Positions 16,801 to 23,676 of a DNA stretch of 37,987 nt are shown here, one piece after another. The notes beneath the pieces were generated by a model. It had not been told where the DNA came from. It made no database searches and saw nothing but the letters and a program-made list of their open reading frames with translations. Each line of letters opens with the position of its first letter. The stretch's first letter is position 1. The stretch is taken from assembly GCA_964549975.1 (NCBI GenBank), contig CAZJWM010000003.1, forward strand, positions 1-37,987. The letters run 5' to 3'. The DNA comes from UBA3263 sp964549975. Lineage in GTDB: Bacteria; Bacteroidota; Bacteroidia; Bacteroidales; Muribaculaceae. Made by a program: the position numbers and the translations under genes.

Positions 16801-18518
16801 GTGTCTGCCAATTGCGCATCTGCGGTGAATGCTTTCAGGCAATAGCGACCGGAGGCCGGGCGGCTCCAATCGGTCACGGCCTTGTCGTCGAGGGTTATGG
16901 TGATGGGCAGGTCGACTTTTTCGCCGCGGGCATTGCTGACGGTGATGACCGGCGCTGCGCCGTCAATTAGTTCATTGTTAGCTATTTCTGCGCTGATGAA
17001 ATATGGTTTGAGGGGGAGGAACGTCTCCACATCGCGAGTCTCGCCCAGAGTGGATGTCACCGAGGTGCGCACCAGCAGATTCTCGCCGCGGGGCATCGGG
17101 GCCGTGAGCGTGAAGGTGCCGTCGGCAGCGGTGGTGGCGGTGTAGACTTCGGGCAGGGCGGATTTCACTGCGCGNNNNNNNNNNNNNNNNNNNNNNNNNN
17201 NNNNNNNNNNNNNNNNNNNNNNNNNNNNNNNNNNNNNNNNNNNNNNNNNNNNNNNNNNNNNNNNNNNNNNNNNNGTGGCAAAGTGGAGCGAGTCGCCGGG
17301 ATGGTAGATGCTGCGGTCGGTCCACACGGATGCCACGGTGTTGGCCTTGGGTCGCTGACCGCCGCCGCCCACCCACACCGACGGTGTGTAGCGGTCGTCG
17401 CCGCGCGAGGCATAGGCTGTGTTGTTTTTCTCCGTGAGCGTCACGCCCGTGAGCCTTTCGCCGTCGATGGGGTCGAGGGCCCAGAGCTGATGTCGGCCAT
17501 AATGGTTTTCGGTGGCCAGGAGTATGGATGTGACGATGACGTTTGTGCCGGAGCGCGATTTCGTCGAGCCGTCAACGATAGGGCTGACGGTGTATTCGCC
17601 ATATTGCGTGAGCGGAATCTCCACGACGGTGTCGGCGCGGAATACCCCCTCGCCCCGGAATTGCAGCGGAATGGTGGCCACGACGGTGCGGTCGGGTTTT
17701 GTGCGCGTCACTTGAACCGCCCCCGAGCGGGCGCAGGTGGAGGTGACAGCCACGCGCAGCAACGAATCGGGCACGATGACGCTCTGCGCTTTCAGCGCGA
17801 TTTCGCCGCGTGTGAGATAGCGCAACAGCGTGTCCACTTGCGCGCGGCGCTGATGCGTGATGGCCAGGTCGTAGAGTCGGCGGCGTGCCTCAAACGTGTG
17901 GGCGCGGCTCCCCATCCAGAGCAGCGGATAGGGCTCCGAAGGGTTGGCGCGGTAGAGCCGCTCGGCTTCGGCTTCGTTGCCGCCGAGTTGCAGCGTCCAA
18001 TAGGCCAACGGGGCCGGTTCCGTGGCGTGAAATTGACGCATCACCGCCGCTAATGAGTCGGTCAGGGTGCACTGCGAGGCGGCAAAGTCGTAGAGCGTGG
18101 GCAGATAGGTGGTGTCTACGTCGATGACGTTGAGCCACCCTCCGGAGCGCTCGGCGCGCAGCGGCTGCTCGTAGCGCGAGAGCGCCTCGCGGAGATATTT
18201 TGTGGAGTCGGGGCTGACGCTGCGGCGCAACACCAGCGTGAGGCCGCGGACGGCGTCGCTGCGCAGTCGCTTCTGATAGTCGGCGAGTTTGCGGTCCACT
18301 GAGGCGGCGCCGTCGGGGTCGCGAAGCATTTCGGCCAAACTCCAGTCCACCATGGCGCGCATGGCGGCGCGGTCGTCGCCTTTGCGCAGGGCTGCGGAGA
18401 TTTCGCGTCCGGCGTTGGCACTCACTGTGGCAGGATAAGCAAAATCGGGTTTAGCAGCATTCACCGCCAAACCCGATATCAATCCTATAAAACACGTAAT
18501 AACTTTCTGTCTTGTCAT
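13875..18518 (-). CDS. Alpha-2-macroglobulin family protein (interrupted by assembly gap)
   Basis: A very large exported protein related to the protease-trapping alpha-2-macroglobulins. A signal peptide covers residues 1-22. Before the gap is the family strand TDRSIYHPGDSLHF (near residue 410). After it are macroglobulin-like domains, an Ala/Glu-rich stretch, and the segment TPLALWRPMLTTDANGVAEVEFLTPNANTTWQ split across the usual DANG and TPN motifs. The C-terminal half resembles the helical thioester-domain region, but no CxEQ motif exists, so covalent trapping is unlikely. The 100 N at 17175-17274 hide part of an MG domain, and true length is unknown. It is the last gene of the sigma-factor operon, starting five bases after the Spy-like gene. 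Confidence 0.9.
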   Translation of the reverse strand: MTRQKVITCFIGLISGLAVNAAKPDFAYPATVSANAGREISAALRKGDDRAAMRAMVDWSLAEMLRDPDGAASVDRKLADYQKRLRSDAVRGLTLVLRRSVSPDSTKYLREALSRYEQPLRAERSGGWLNVIDVDTTYLPTLYDFAASQCTLTDSLAAVMRQFHATEPAPLAYWTLQLGGNEAEAERLYRANPSEPYPLLWMGSRAHTFEARRRLYDLAITHQRRAQVDTLLRYLTRGEIALKAQSVIVPDSLLRVAVTSTCARSGAVQVTRTKPDRTVVATIPLQFRGEGVFRADTVVEIPLTQYGEYTVSPIVDGSTKSRSGTNVIVTSILLATENHYGRHQLWALDPIDGERLTGVTLTEKNNTAYASRGDDRYTPSVWVGGGGQRPKANTVASVWTDRSIYHPGDSLHFAXXXXXXXXXXXXXXXXXXXXXXXXXXXXXXXXXXRAVKSALPEVYTATTAADGTFTLTAPMPRGENLLVRTSVTSTLGETRDVETFLPLKPYFISAEIANNELIDGAAPVITVSNARGEKVDLPITITLDDKAVTDWSRPASGRYCLKAFTADAQLADTLKIDGLTVYRTSDSRPPYDVALWVPQREVAAGERVTIGTTRPTAHVRCTLWAADSILSQQWITISEGNHALDLAQLPDGIDDATLTLWSLSQYETTARTVKVTRPAARALCVDVSTFRSSAQPGATERRTIRVTDNLGRPVSAALMLDVYAKALDALRPHSFAFNVKTPYYSTYRYWTSNGYRGTATASLPVVYRGVPDVGGTFDTYGQSWPRRGRTRAVNFGSSMRLYAAKAEATEEMATMESANFAAADAGGDAVGATESAEDEHENEATEEYRLPETPLALWRPMLTTDANGVAEVEFLTPNANTTWQLRALAYDLRLLTGAASADFVASRPVMVQTAAPRAVRIGDSMALQASVMNWTDSALVAQTTMEIIDPVTEAVSLSRVFTDTIAARGYARLTLPWTADDATVAALRVRSTAGRYHDGEQAIISILPSEVTVSNNQPIYLPADSATAVLQLPAGSTLEFTANAAWECALALPGLSESSPKTALAAASSLFSAATAAGLLRDYPQIAAGLRRFAAEDSVAYSALQRNADLKIALLDNTPWPAAAQSDTERRLRLQLLFDRKEVSSTISQAVATLSKLVRSGGLTWCPGADEPSAWVTLRTLRTLGDLRRMGYMPDDATLQRITTDAVKWLDTYVAREYAKYPETDFLEYALMRTDFADVAQSTAASRVSAAQVQRAASAWRDLSLSGRAKAALLLHRSGYKATARQITESLRQYQAWRQVGVTPLVLNAFAEIEPEAAEVEQIRSWLLTHKQTMDWGRGADATAVVAALLRSGENWLVPADNQLTISCSDGRRLLPSESTMGALRATFADSTTVTIAKGRFPAWGGIYARLTAESADIAEEGCEELHINRTIAGDFTVGGRVSVTLTIDADREMDYVVVRSPRPAATQAVEQLPGYAWLDACSAYREPCASETVWYLSRLPKGRTVITEELYVNGSGSFTAAPAEAQSQYAPAFTAHSRGLKLTLSK
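17175..17274. other. Assembly gap, 100 N
   Basis: Exactly 100 N, the conventional placeholder for a gap of unknown length. It lies in the alpha-2-macroglobulin gene. The same reading frame is open on both sides with a 100-base gap, but this does not prove the true size or that the join is right. Confidence 0.99.
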
Positions 18519-18523
18519 TCAAC

Positions 18524-19051
18524 CTATCTGGGTGAATTTCCGCCACCCCAGTGTTCCATCAATTCTCGTTGGAACTTTCGTTCGGCGGGCCTGAGCTTGG
18601 CCAATTGAGCCGGGGAGAGGATGGTTTTGAATTTTGGATAGTATTTTGCCAACACTTTGGCTTGCTGACTTTCGATGGAGAAGGCGGCCTCGGCGCAGCG
18701 ATGACACTCGGCGTCGGTGGCGCCGTTGCCTTTGCGGCGCAGATTGCGTTCGAGTTCGCGCACGGAGCCGTCGATTTTCATCAGCGCTTGGTCCATCTGC
18801 TCGTAGAGCGGGAAGAAGCGGTCGCGCTGCTCGGCCGAGAGGCTCAGTTCGCGAGAGAGGAAGTCGCGCTTATATTGGCGCATCTCCTCCATCCAGCGCT
18901 GACGTTCGGCCTCGGAGGGCTGACCCTTGCGCTGCTGCTGAGCGGCGGGCTGGCTCTTGCGTTGGGCTTGAGCGCCGTTGCGGGGCTGCTGAGCCGAGGC
19001 GCCAAAGGCGCAAATCAGAGCCAAAAGCGATATCAAAAGCGTACGTTTCAT
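18524..19051 (-). CDS. Spy/CpxP-like periplasmic protein
   Basis: A 175-residue exported protein: signal peptide to about residue 20 (ending ASA), then a Gln/Arg/Lys-rich linker, then a helical domain with LSLSAEQRDRFFPLYEQM and, later, ILSPAQLAKLRPAERKF. Repeated Leu-x-x-x-Gln patterns resemble the LTXXQ helices of Spy and CpxP, periplasmic chaperones induced by envelope stress. Two Cys lie close together (CHRC). It overlaps the upstream membrane-protein gene by four bases and precedes the alpha-2-macroglobulin gene by five, so the three are made together. The chaperone role is inference. Confidence 0.7.
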   Translation of the reverse strand: MKRTLLISLLALICAFGASAQQPRNGAQAQRKSQPAAQQQRKGQPSEAERQRWMEEMRQYKRDFLSRELSLSAEQRDRFFPLYEQMDQALMKIDGSVRELERNLRRKGNGATDAECHRCAEAAFSIESQQAKVLAKYYPKFKTILSPAQLAKLRPAERKFQRELMEHWGGGNSPR

Positions 19052-19446
19052 AAGTCAGAGGGAGAGAAGCCTTGTTCGTAGAGCTGATCGTAGAGGTCGT
19101 AGTCGTCTACGTCGATGTAGTTGTTGTCGTAGAGGAAATTGTCGTCGGTGACGGCCGCAGCCAGCACGGGGTTGTTGCTCGGCGAGATGGGGGCGGAGCC
19201 GCCGCCCACGACGTTGAACATCTGCAGCATACACCAGATGCCGGCAAACATTGCCGCCATATACACGTAGGGACGAACCTTTTGCCAGAAGGTGCGAGGA
19301 GCAGGCTCTTCCCACTCCGGGGCGGGACGAGCGTCGATTTCACGTTCCATCTTGGCGGCGAAGTCGGCAAAGAAGCCATCGGGGACGGTCATGCCGTCGC
19401 GCCGATCCGCCTGTTGCAATATGTCGTTGATTTCTCGTTTCATCAC
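19048..19446 (-). CDS. Single-span membrane protein, possible anti-sigma factor
   Basis: A 132-residue protein with a cytosolic head of about 57 residues, one membrane segment (YVYMAAMFAGIWCMLQM, near 60-77) and an extracytoplasmic tail of about 50 residues that is rich in Asp, Tyr and Asn. It begins 29 bases after the ECF sigma gene, where anti-sigma factors usually lie, and its topology fits. The head lacks the zinc-binding His-Cys-Cys motif of classical ZAS anti-sigma domains. Start may be either of the two adjacent Met codons. The anti-sigma role is inference from position and topology. Confidence 0.7.
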   Translation of the reverse strand: MMKREINDILQQADRRDGMTVPDGFFADFAAKMEREIDARPAPEWEEPAPRTFWQKVRPYVYMAAMFAGIWCMLQMFNVVGGGSAPISPSNNPVLAAAVTDDNFLYDNNYIDVDDYDLYDQLYEQGFSPSDL

Positions 19447-19475
19447 AATCTTTGACTCAAAAGGTTCGAAAAGGT

Positions 19476-20033
19476 TTAATCACGCTCGGCAAAATAATTT
19501 TCAATTTTCTTGGCGGCGAGGTGGTAGGAGGCTTTCAGAGCGCCCACTGAGGTGCCCAACACGTTAGAAATCTCCTCATATTTCATTTCGTCGTAGTAGC
19601 GCATGTTGAAGACCAGGCGCTGCTTCTCGGGCAGGGTGGCTATGGCGCGGCGCAGCTCTTGGTGGAGCTCGTCGCCGTCGATCCATTCATCGGCTTCAAT
19701 CATGTTGATGAGCATCGACTCCTCGTCGTCGAGACTCACGTTTTGGCGGCGGCGTTCGCGCTCCAGGTGGGTCAGCGATTCGTTGACGGCAATTTTGTAG
19801 AGCCAGGTGCTGAGCTTGGCATCGCCGCGAAATTGCGGCAGCGAGTCCCAAGCCTTGAGGAATGTGTTTTGCAGCAGGTCGGCGGCGTCGTCGTGGTTTT
19901 GCACCATTCGACGAATTTGCCTATACAGTGGCTCGGCGTAAATCTCCACCACCCGGCTGAAAGCCCGGCGGGCGGTGGATGGCTCACGCAATTGATCCAC
20001 GAGTATCTGCAACTGTTCGTCGCCAACAATCAT
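19476..20033 (-). CDS. RNA polymerase ECF-type sigma factor
   Basis: A 185-residue alternative sigma factor. Region 2 is clear (DDAADLLQNTFLKAWDSL, then FRGDAKLSTWLYKIAVN), and region 4 shows LPEKQRLVFNMRYYDEM and a helix-turn-helix (YEEISNVLGTSVGALKASY). Regions 1.1 and 3 are absent, as in the ECF group. It heads an operon with a membrane protein, a Spy-like protein and an alpha-2-macroglobulin, so it probably controls envelope maintenance. Its -7 box (20045-20038) ends only four bases before the ATG, so the mRNA should be leaderless or start at the ATG. Confidence 0.93.
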   Translation of the reverse strand: MIVGDEQLQILVDQLREPSTARRAFSRVVEIYAEPLYRQIRRMVQNHDDAADLLQNTFLKAWDSLPQFRGDAKLSTWLYKIAVNESLTHLERERRRQNVSLDDEESMLINMIEADEWIDGDELHQELRRAIATLPEKQRLVFNMRYYDEMKYEEISNVLGTSVGALKASYHLAAKKIENYFAERD

Positions 20034-20037
20034 GCCG

Positions 20038-20069
20038 CAAAGTTAATGATTAAAATCGAATTAGGAAAA
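20038..20069 (-). promoter_or_regulatory. Promoter abutting the ECF sigma start codon
   Basis: On the minus strand TTTT (20069-20066, one mismatch to TTTG), 20 bases, then an exact TAACTTTG (20045-20038). The ATG begins at 20033. The box is the housekeeping type, so basal expression may not depend on the ECF factor itself. Confidence 0.65.
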
Positions 20070-20089
20070 CTTAATCGACCAACGCCGAT

Positions 20090-20509
20090 TTATTTGCTGC
20101 CGGTGGGGCGCACTGTGGTGTTGCGGCCCGAGTTGGTGTTGCCGGTGTTGCCGGTGTTTTTGTTGGGCTGCTGAGGCTGCTGACCGTTTTGGGGCTGCTG
20201 GCCGTTCTGCTGGCCGCCGACGTTGTTGGTGTTTGAGTTTGAGTTGTTGATGATGATGGTGTTGTTTACGGCCTGCTGTTGTTGACCGTTTTGCTGGCCA
20301 CCGTGTTGGATGCCCTGTTGGAAGCCTTGTTGATAGGCCTGCTGATAGTAGTCGGGCTTGTTGGTTTGTTTCTGGCCTTGTTTGTAGCCTTTGTCGTAGG
20401 CTTTCTGATAGGCTTCGGGGGTTTCGGATGAGGTGAGCAGGGTGCCCATGCAGGAGGTGCACAGGAGCATTGTGGCAGCAGATGCTGCAAGGAAAAGTTG
20501 ACGTTTCAT
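20090..20509 (-). CDS. Gln/Asn/Gly-rich lipoprotein
   Basis: A 139-residue lipoprotein starting at 20509, where the Met begins a standard signal (MKRQLFLAAS, then Cys 20 in CTSC). An earlier in-frame Met adds residues before the signal peptide and is rejected. The middle has repeated Tyr-x-x-Ala/Gly-Tyr-x-x-Gly units (YQKAYDKGYKQG, YQQAYQQGFQQG). The rest is low complexity: Gln/Gly blocks, a Thr-Ile-rich NNTIIINNSNSNTNN stretch and Asn/Thr repeats. It is expected at the outer membrane. No family is recognised. It stands alone between the NagB fusion and the sigma operon. Confidence 0.75.
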   Translation of the reverse strand: MKRQLFLAASAATMLLCTSCMGTLLTSSETPEAYQKAYDKGYKQGQKQTNKPDYYQQAYQQGFQQGIQHGGQQNGQQQQAVNNTIIINNSNSNTNNVGGQQNGQQPQNGQQPQQPNKNTGNTGNTNSGRNTTVRPTGSK

Positions 20510-20535
20510 TATTGTTGACGTTGGTTTTGAGAGAA

Positions 20536-20575
20536 CAAGGCCCCATGTCGGTGTGTTTCCGGGCATGGGGTCTTG
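20536..20575 (-). terminator. Hairpin after the NagB/PIG-L gene
   Basis: CAAG (20536-20539) and CCCCATG (20541-20547) pair with CATGGGG (20564-20570) and CTTG (20572-20575), with a CGG/CCG pair inside. The minus-strand tail is only moderately T-rich (TTGTTCTCT). It lies in the 98-base gap between the fusion gene and the next lipoprotein and is probably a terminator. Confidence 0.55.
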
Positions 20576-20607
20576 TCTGTCTTAATTATTACACAAAAAA
20601 CTTGCGG

Positions 20608-22596
20608 TTATTCTTCGCGGATGGGATGGTATTGCACAAAGGCCTCCATGGCTTCGTAGCTTGCCAGGCCGAGCGATTCGTAGAGTTTCGCGGTGGCGCG
20701 GTTACGCTCTTCGGCGCGTTGCCAGAACAGACGGTCGTCGTCGCCCAAGAAGGGGGCGTTTTCCATTTGGCTCTGGTGTTTGAGGATGGAGTTGCGCTTG
20801 AAGCGGAGTTCTTCGGGTGAGATGGGCACGGCCATTTCGATGTGGTCGATTTCCCATTCTGCCCAGGCGCCGCGATACATCCAGATGCGGCAGTCTTGCA
20901 TCCATTCTTCGTCTTTGAACTCGTCGATCACGGCCAGAACGGCGTCGGTGCAGACGCGGTGGGTGCCGTGGGGGTCGGCAAGGTCACCGGCCACGAAAAT
21001 CTGTTGGGGCTTAACCGAGAGGATGAGTTCGCGCACGATGGCGATATCCTTTTCGGTGAGGTCGCCCTTCTTGATGGCGCCGGTTTCGTAGAAGGGGAGG
21101 CGGAGGAAGTGAACGTTTTCGGGCTTGACGCCAATCCACTTGCAAGCGGTGCGAGCTTCGGCTTGACGAATCATGGTCTTGATGGTGCGGATGTCCACGG
21201 AGTCCATGTCGCCGGGCTGTTTGTTAGCCACGAATTCGTTGATTTCCTTGCTCTTCTGCTTGAAGTTGTCGTTGTCGAAGCCGAAGATGGGGGCAATGTA
21301 GTCGTTGAGCATGATGTAGCGCATCATATCTTCGTCGCCCACGGCGATGTTGCCGGAGGTTTCGTAGGCGATGTGCACGTCGTGACCCTGGTCCACCAGA
21401 CGCTTGAAGGTGCCGCCCATGGAGATGACGTCGTCGTCGGGGTGGGGCGAGAAGATGATCACGCGCTTGGGATAGGGGAAGGCACGTTCGGGACGATAGG
21501 TGTCGTCGGCGTTGGGTTTGCCGCCGGGCCAGCCGGTGATGGTGTGCTGCAGTTCGTTGAACACTTTGATGTTAACGTTGTAGCCGCTGCCATAGAGGGC
21601 CAGGAGTTCGCCCAGACCGTGGTCGTTGTAGTCTTGGTTGGTGAGTTTGAGGATCGGTTTGCCGGTCTGCTGGCAGAGCCAAACGATGGCGCGACGGATG
21701 AGTTTGTCGTTCCATTCGCAGGTGGTCACCAGCCAGGGGTGGGAGATGCGGGTGAGGTCGCCGGCGGCGGTGATGTCGATCACCAGGGTGGTGCGAGAGT
21801 GTTGCTGAAGCATTGAGGCGGGCAGATTGGCCGTCACCTTGCCTTCAACGAGCTGGCTCACCACTTGAGCACGGTTTTCGCCCCAAGCCATGGCGATGAT
21901 GCGCTTGGCTGAGAGCAGGTTGCTCATGCCCAGGGTTACGCCGGTGGTGGGAGCGCTCTCCACGTTGTAGGTCGAGGAGATGCCTTTGCGCTGCTCGGGG
22001 GTGAGGAGCACCAGGCGGCAAACGCTCGAAAGGGTTGCGCCTGGTTCGTTCAGGCCCAGCGAGCCGTTGGCACCAACTTGAGTGAGCACCAGGTCGATGC
22101 CACCCTCTTTTTCGATTTCCGTTTCGTAGGCGCGACACATTTGAGCCACGTCGGCTTTCGAAGCGGTGATGTCGAAGTTATGAACATTTTCGGGAGCTAC
22201 GTCGATGTGGTCGATGAAGTTCTCACGCAGCGAGTTGATGGCGTGAGGACCGTCGGCGTGGCCATCGGTGTAGAATTCGGCAATGTTGAAAATCACTGTG
22301 TTGCGGAAGCTGACCTTGCCGGCCTTGTGGAGCTGCACCAGTGCAGCCAGGGCCTGCTGAGTGCTGTTGCCGGCACTGATGGCCATCACAAACTTGCCAT
22401 GACGAGCTTCTGCGCGGGTAAGAGCATTGACAACGTGCTCGGCAACGCCTTGGGCGCCCTCGGCAACCGTTTCGTAGATACGGGTATCTACCTTTTCTTC
22501 GCGCGTGATAGCGGCGAAGGCGACTTCATCGCCGGGTGCATAGTAGCGACTCGGTATGCTGTCGAGCTTAATCTTTGAGCTAAGATTGGTTTTCAT
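20608..22596 (-). CDS. NagB-like and PIG-L deacetylase-like fusion protein
   Basis: Residues 50-280 resemble glucosamine-6-phosphate deaminase and residues 370-640 a PIG-L (LmbE) N-acetylglucosamine deacetylase. In the first domain the usual MDEY (catalytic Asp) reads IAEF and the usual DGH reads NGS, while NEPG with its Glu is kept. Deaminase chemistry is therefore doubtful. The second domain has an intact metal motif, SPHPDDDV, and a late DPHGTHR. Fusions of this kind with changed NagB residues are a recurring Bacteroidales family, as I remember it. There is no signal peptide, so it is cytosolic. It is transcribed alone from a very clear promoter (22654-22623). Amino-sugar handling is inferred; the exact reaction is unknown. 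Confidence 0.88.
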   Translation of the reverse strand: MKTNLSSKIKLDSIPSRYYAPGDEVAFAAITREEKVDTRIYETVAEGAQGVAEHVVNALTRAEARHGKFVMAISAGNSTQQALAALVQLHKAGKVSFRNTVIFNIAEFYTDGHADGPHAINSLRENFIDHIDVAPENVHNFDITASKADVAQMCRAYETEIEKEGGIDLVLTQVGANGSLGLNEPGATLSSVCRLVLLTPEQRKGISSTYNVESAPTTGVTLGMSNLLSAKRIIAMAWGENRAQVVSQLVEGKVTANLPASMLQQHSRTTLVIDITAAGDLTRISHPWLVTTCEWNDKLIRRAIVWLCQQTGKPILKLTNQDYNDHGLGELLALYGSGYNVNIKVFNELQHTITGWPGGKPNADDTYRPERAFPYPKRVIIFSPHPDDDVISMGGTFKRLVDQGHDVHIAYETSGNIAVGDEDMMRYIMLNDYIAPIFGFDNDNFKQKSKEINEFVANKQPGDMDSVDIRTIKTMIRQAEARTACKWIGVKPENVHFLRLPFYETGAIKKGDLTEKDIAIVRELILSVKPQQIFVAGDLADPHGTHRVCTDAVLAVIDEFKDEEWMQDCRIWMYRGAWAEWEIDHIEMAVPISPEELRFKRNSILKHQSQMENAPFLGDDDRLFWQRAEERNRATAKLYESLGLASYEAMEAFVQYHPIREE

Positions 22597-22622
22597 ATTA
22601 AAAATTCATGATAAGATATGCG

Positions 22623-22654
22623 CAAAGTTACGCAGAAGTTGGCAATTTAGCAAA
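22623..22654 (-). promoter_or_regulatory. Promoter of the NagB/PIG-L gene
   Basis: Minus-strand TTTG (22654-22651), exactly 20 bases, then TAACTTTG (22630-22623). Both boxes are perfect. The predicted start near 22616 leaves about 20 bases before the ATG at 22596. The -33 box is only ten bases beyond the end of the upstream lipoprotein gene. Confidence 0.85.
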
Positions 22655-22663
22655 ACAATTTTT

Positions 22664-23650
22664 TTAGGGCCAAGCAAACGTGTCGGGCAGACCAAACGAG
22701 GTGGTGAAGGTGAATTTGCCTTTTGTGTCAGATCCGGTCTTGCGCAGGGCGGTGCTTTCGGTTGAGAATTCGATGGTTGGGTCATCGGTCAAACCGGTTG
22801 CCACACAGGCATAACCGTCGTCGTTGCGGGCATAGTCGGCGGGCAGGGCGTAGGCCGTGGGGGCATCCTTGTCGTAGAAGAATGTGAAGTCGTAGCCTTC
22901 CACTCCGCAGAATCCTTCGATGGTGTAGGAGCAGTCGGAATAGGCCACCAGAGTGGCGGTGTACGACGTGCCGGTGCGGCGAATGGTGTATTTGCCGGTA
23001 GCGCGCCAGAGTTCGCTGTGGGCGGTGGTGACGGTCAGCTGTGCGATGGGGCTGTTGCTGTAGCCGCCCTCGGTGGTGCAGGATTGCACGGTGAGCTGAT
23101 ACGTGTCGGGGCGCAGGGCAAAGAGGTTGAGTGAGTTGGTCGACACTTCGTCGGAGAGCAGACGGGTGCCCTCGCTGTTGGTCAGCGTGTAGGCATAGGT
23201 CTTGGCGGCGGTGACGGCCGGCCAGGTGACGGTCTGATAGGAGTTGTTGTCGGTCAGCGAGAGCTGCGGAGCGGCGAGCACCACCAGGTCTGAGGTGCGG
23301 GCCGAAAGTGTGACAGGCTCGGAGCAGAGGTCGTCGGAGCCCATGGCACTGTAGGCCACCACTTCCAGGCTGTAGGTGGTGGCGGGCTGCAGCGAGCCGA
23401 AGGTGATGCGCGGGTTGGTGGTGACGGTCACGGCCGTGGGGTCGTCGGCGCCGTCGGCCGTGAGTGTGCAGCCATATTGCACGGCGCCCTCCACTGCGGG
23501 CCACTCAAATGTCAGCGAGCAGTATGACGACTCGCTCAGAGTGGGAGCGGGAGTGCTGATGGGCGTGGCGTCGTCGTCGCCACAGGCCGTCAGGGCCATG
23601 GCTGCGAGGGCCACGGCCGCTAAGGCTGAAAGTTTGCGAGTGATGTTCAT
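22664..23650 (-). CDS. Surface lipoprotein with fibronectin type III-like repeats
   Basis: A 328-residue lipoprotein (ALTAC, Cys 23) followed by Asp-rich residues (GDDD), a pattern linked to surface export in Bacteroidota. Two beta-sandwich repeats of fibronectin III type are suggested by similar blocks: LTFEWPAVEGAVQYGCTL with LQPATTYSLEVVAYS, and QTVTWPAVTAAKTYAYTL with LRPDTYQLTVQS. The C-terminal 110 residues form a separate beta-rich domain. It is the last gene of the SusC/SusD operon and probably part of the surface uptake complex. Ligand unknown. Confidence 0.75.
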   Translation of the reverse strand: MNITRKLSALAAVALAAMALTACGDDDATPISTPAPTLSESSYCSLTFEWPAVEGAVQYGCTLTADGADDPTAVTVTTNPRITFGSLQPATTYSLEVVAYSAMGSDDLCSEPVTLSARTSDLVVLAAPQLSLTDNNSYQTVTWPAVTAAKTYAYTLTNSEGTRLLSDEVSTNSLNLFALRPDTYQLTVQSCTTEGGYSNSPIAQLTVTTAHSELWRATGKYTIRRTGTSYTATLVAYSDCSYTIEGFCGVEGYDFTFFYDKDAPTAYALPADYARNDDGYACVATGLTDDPTIEFSTESTALRKTGSDTKGKFTFTTSFGLPDTFAWP

Positions 23651-23676
23651 GATGTTTCAGAGGAGTGGATGGGGGA

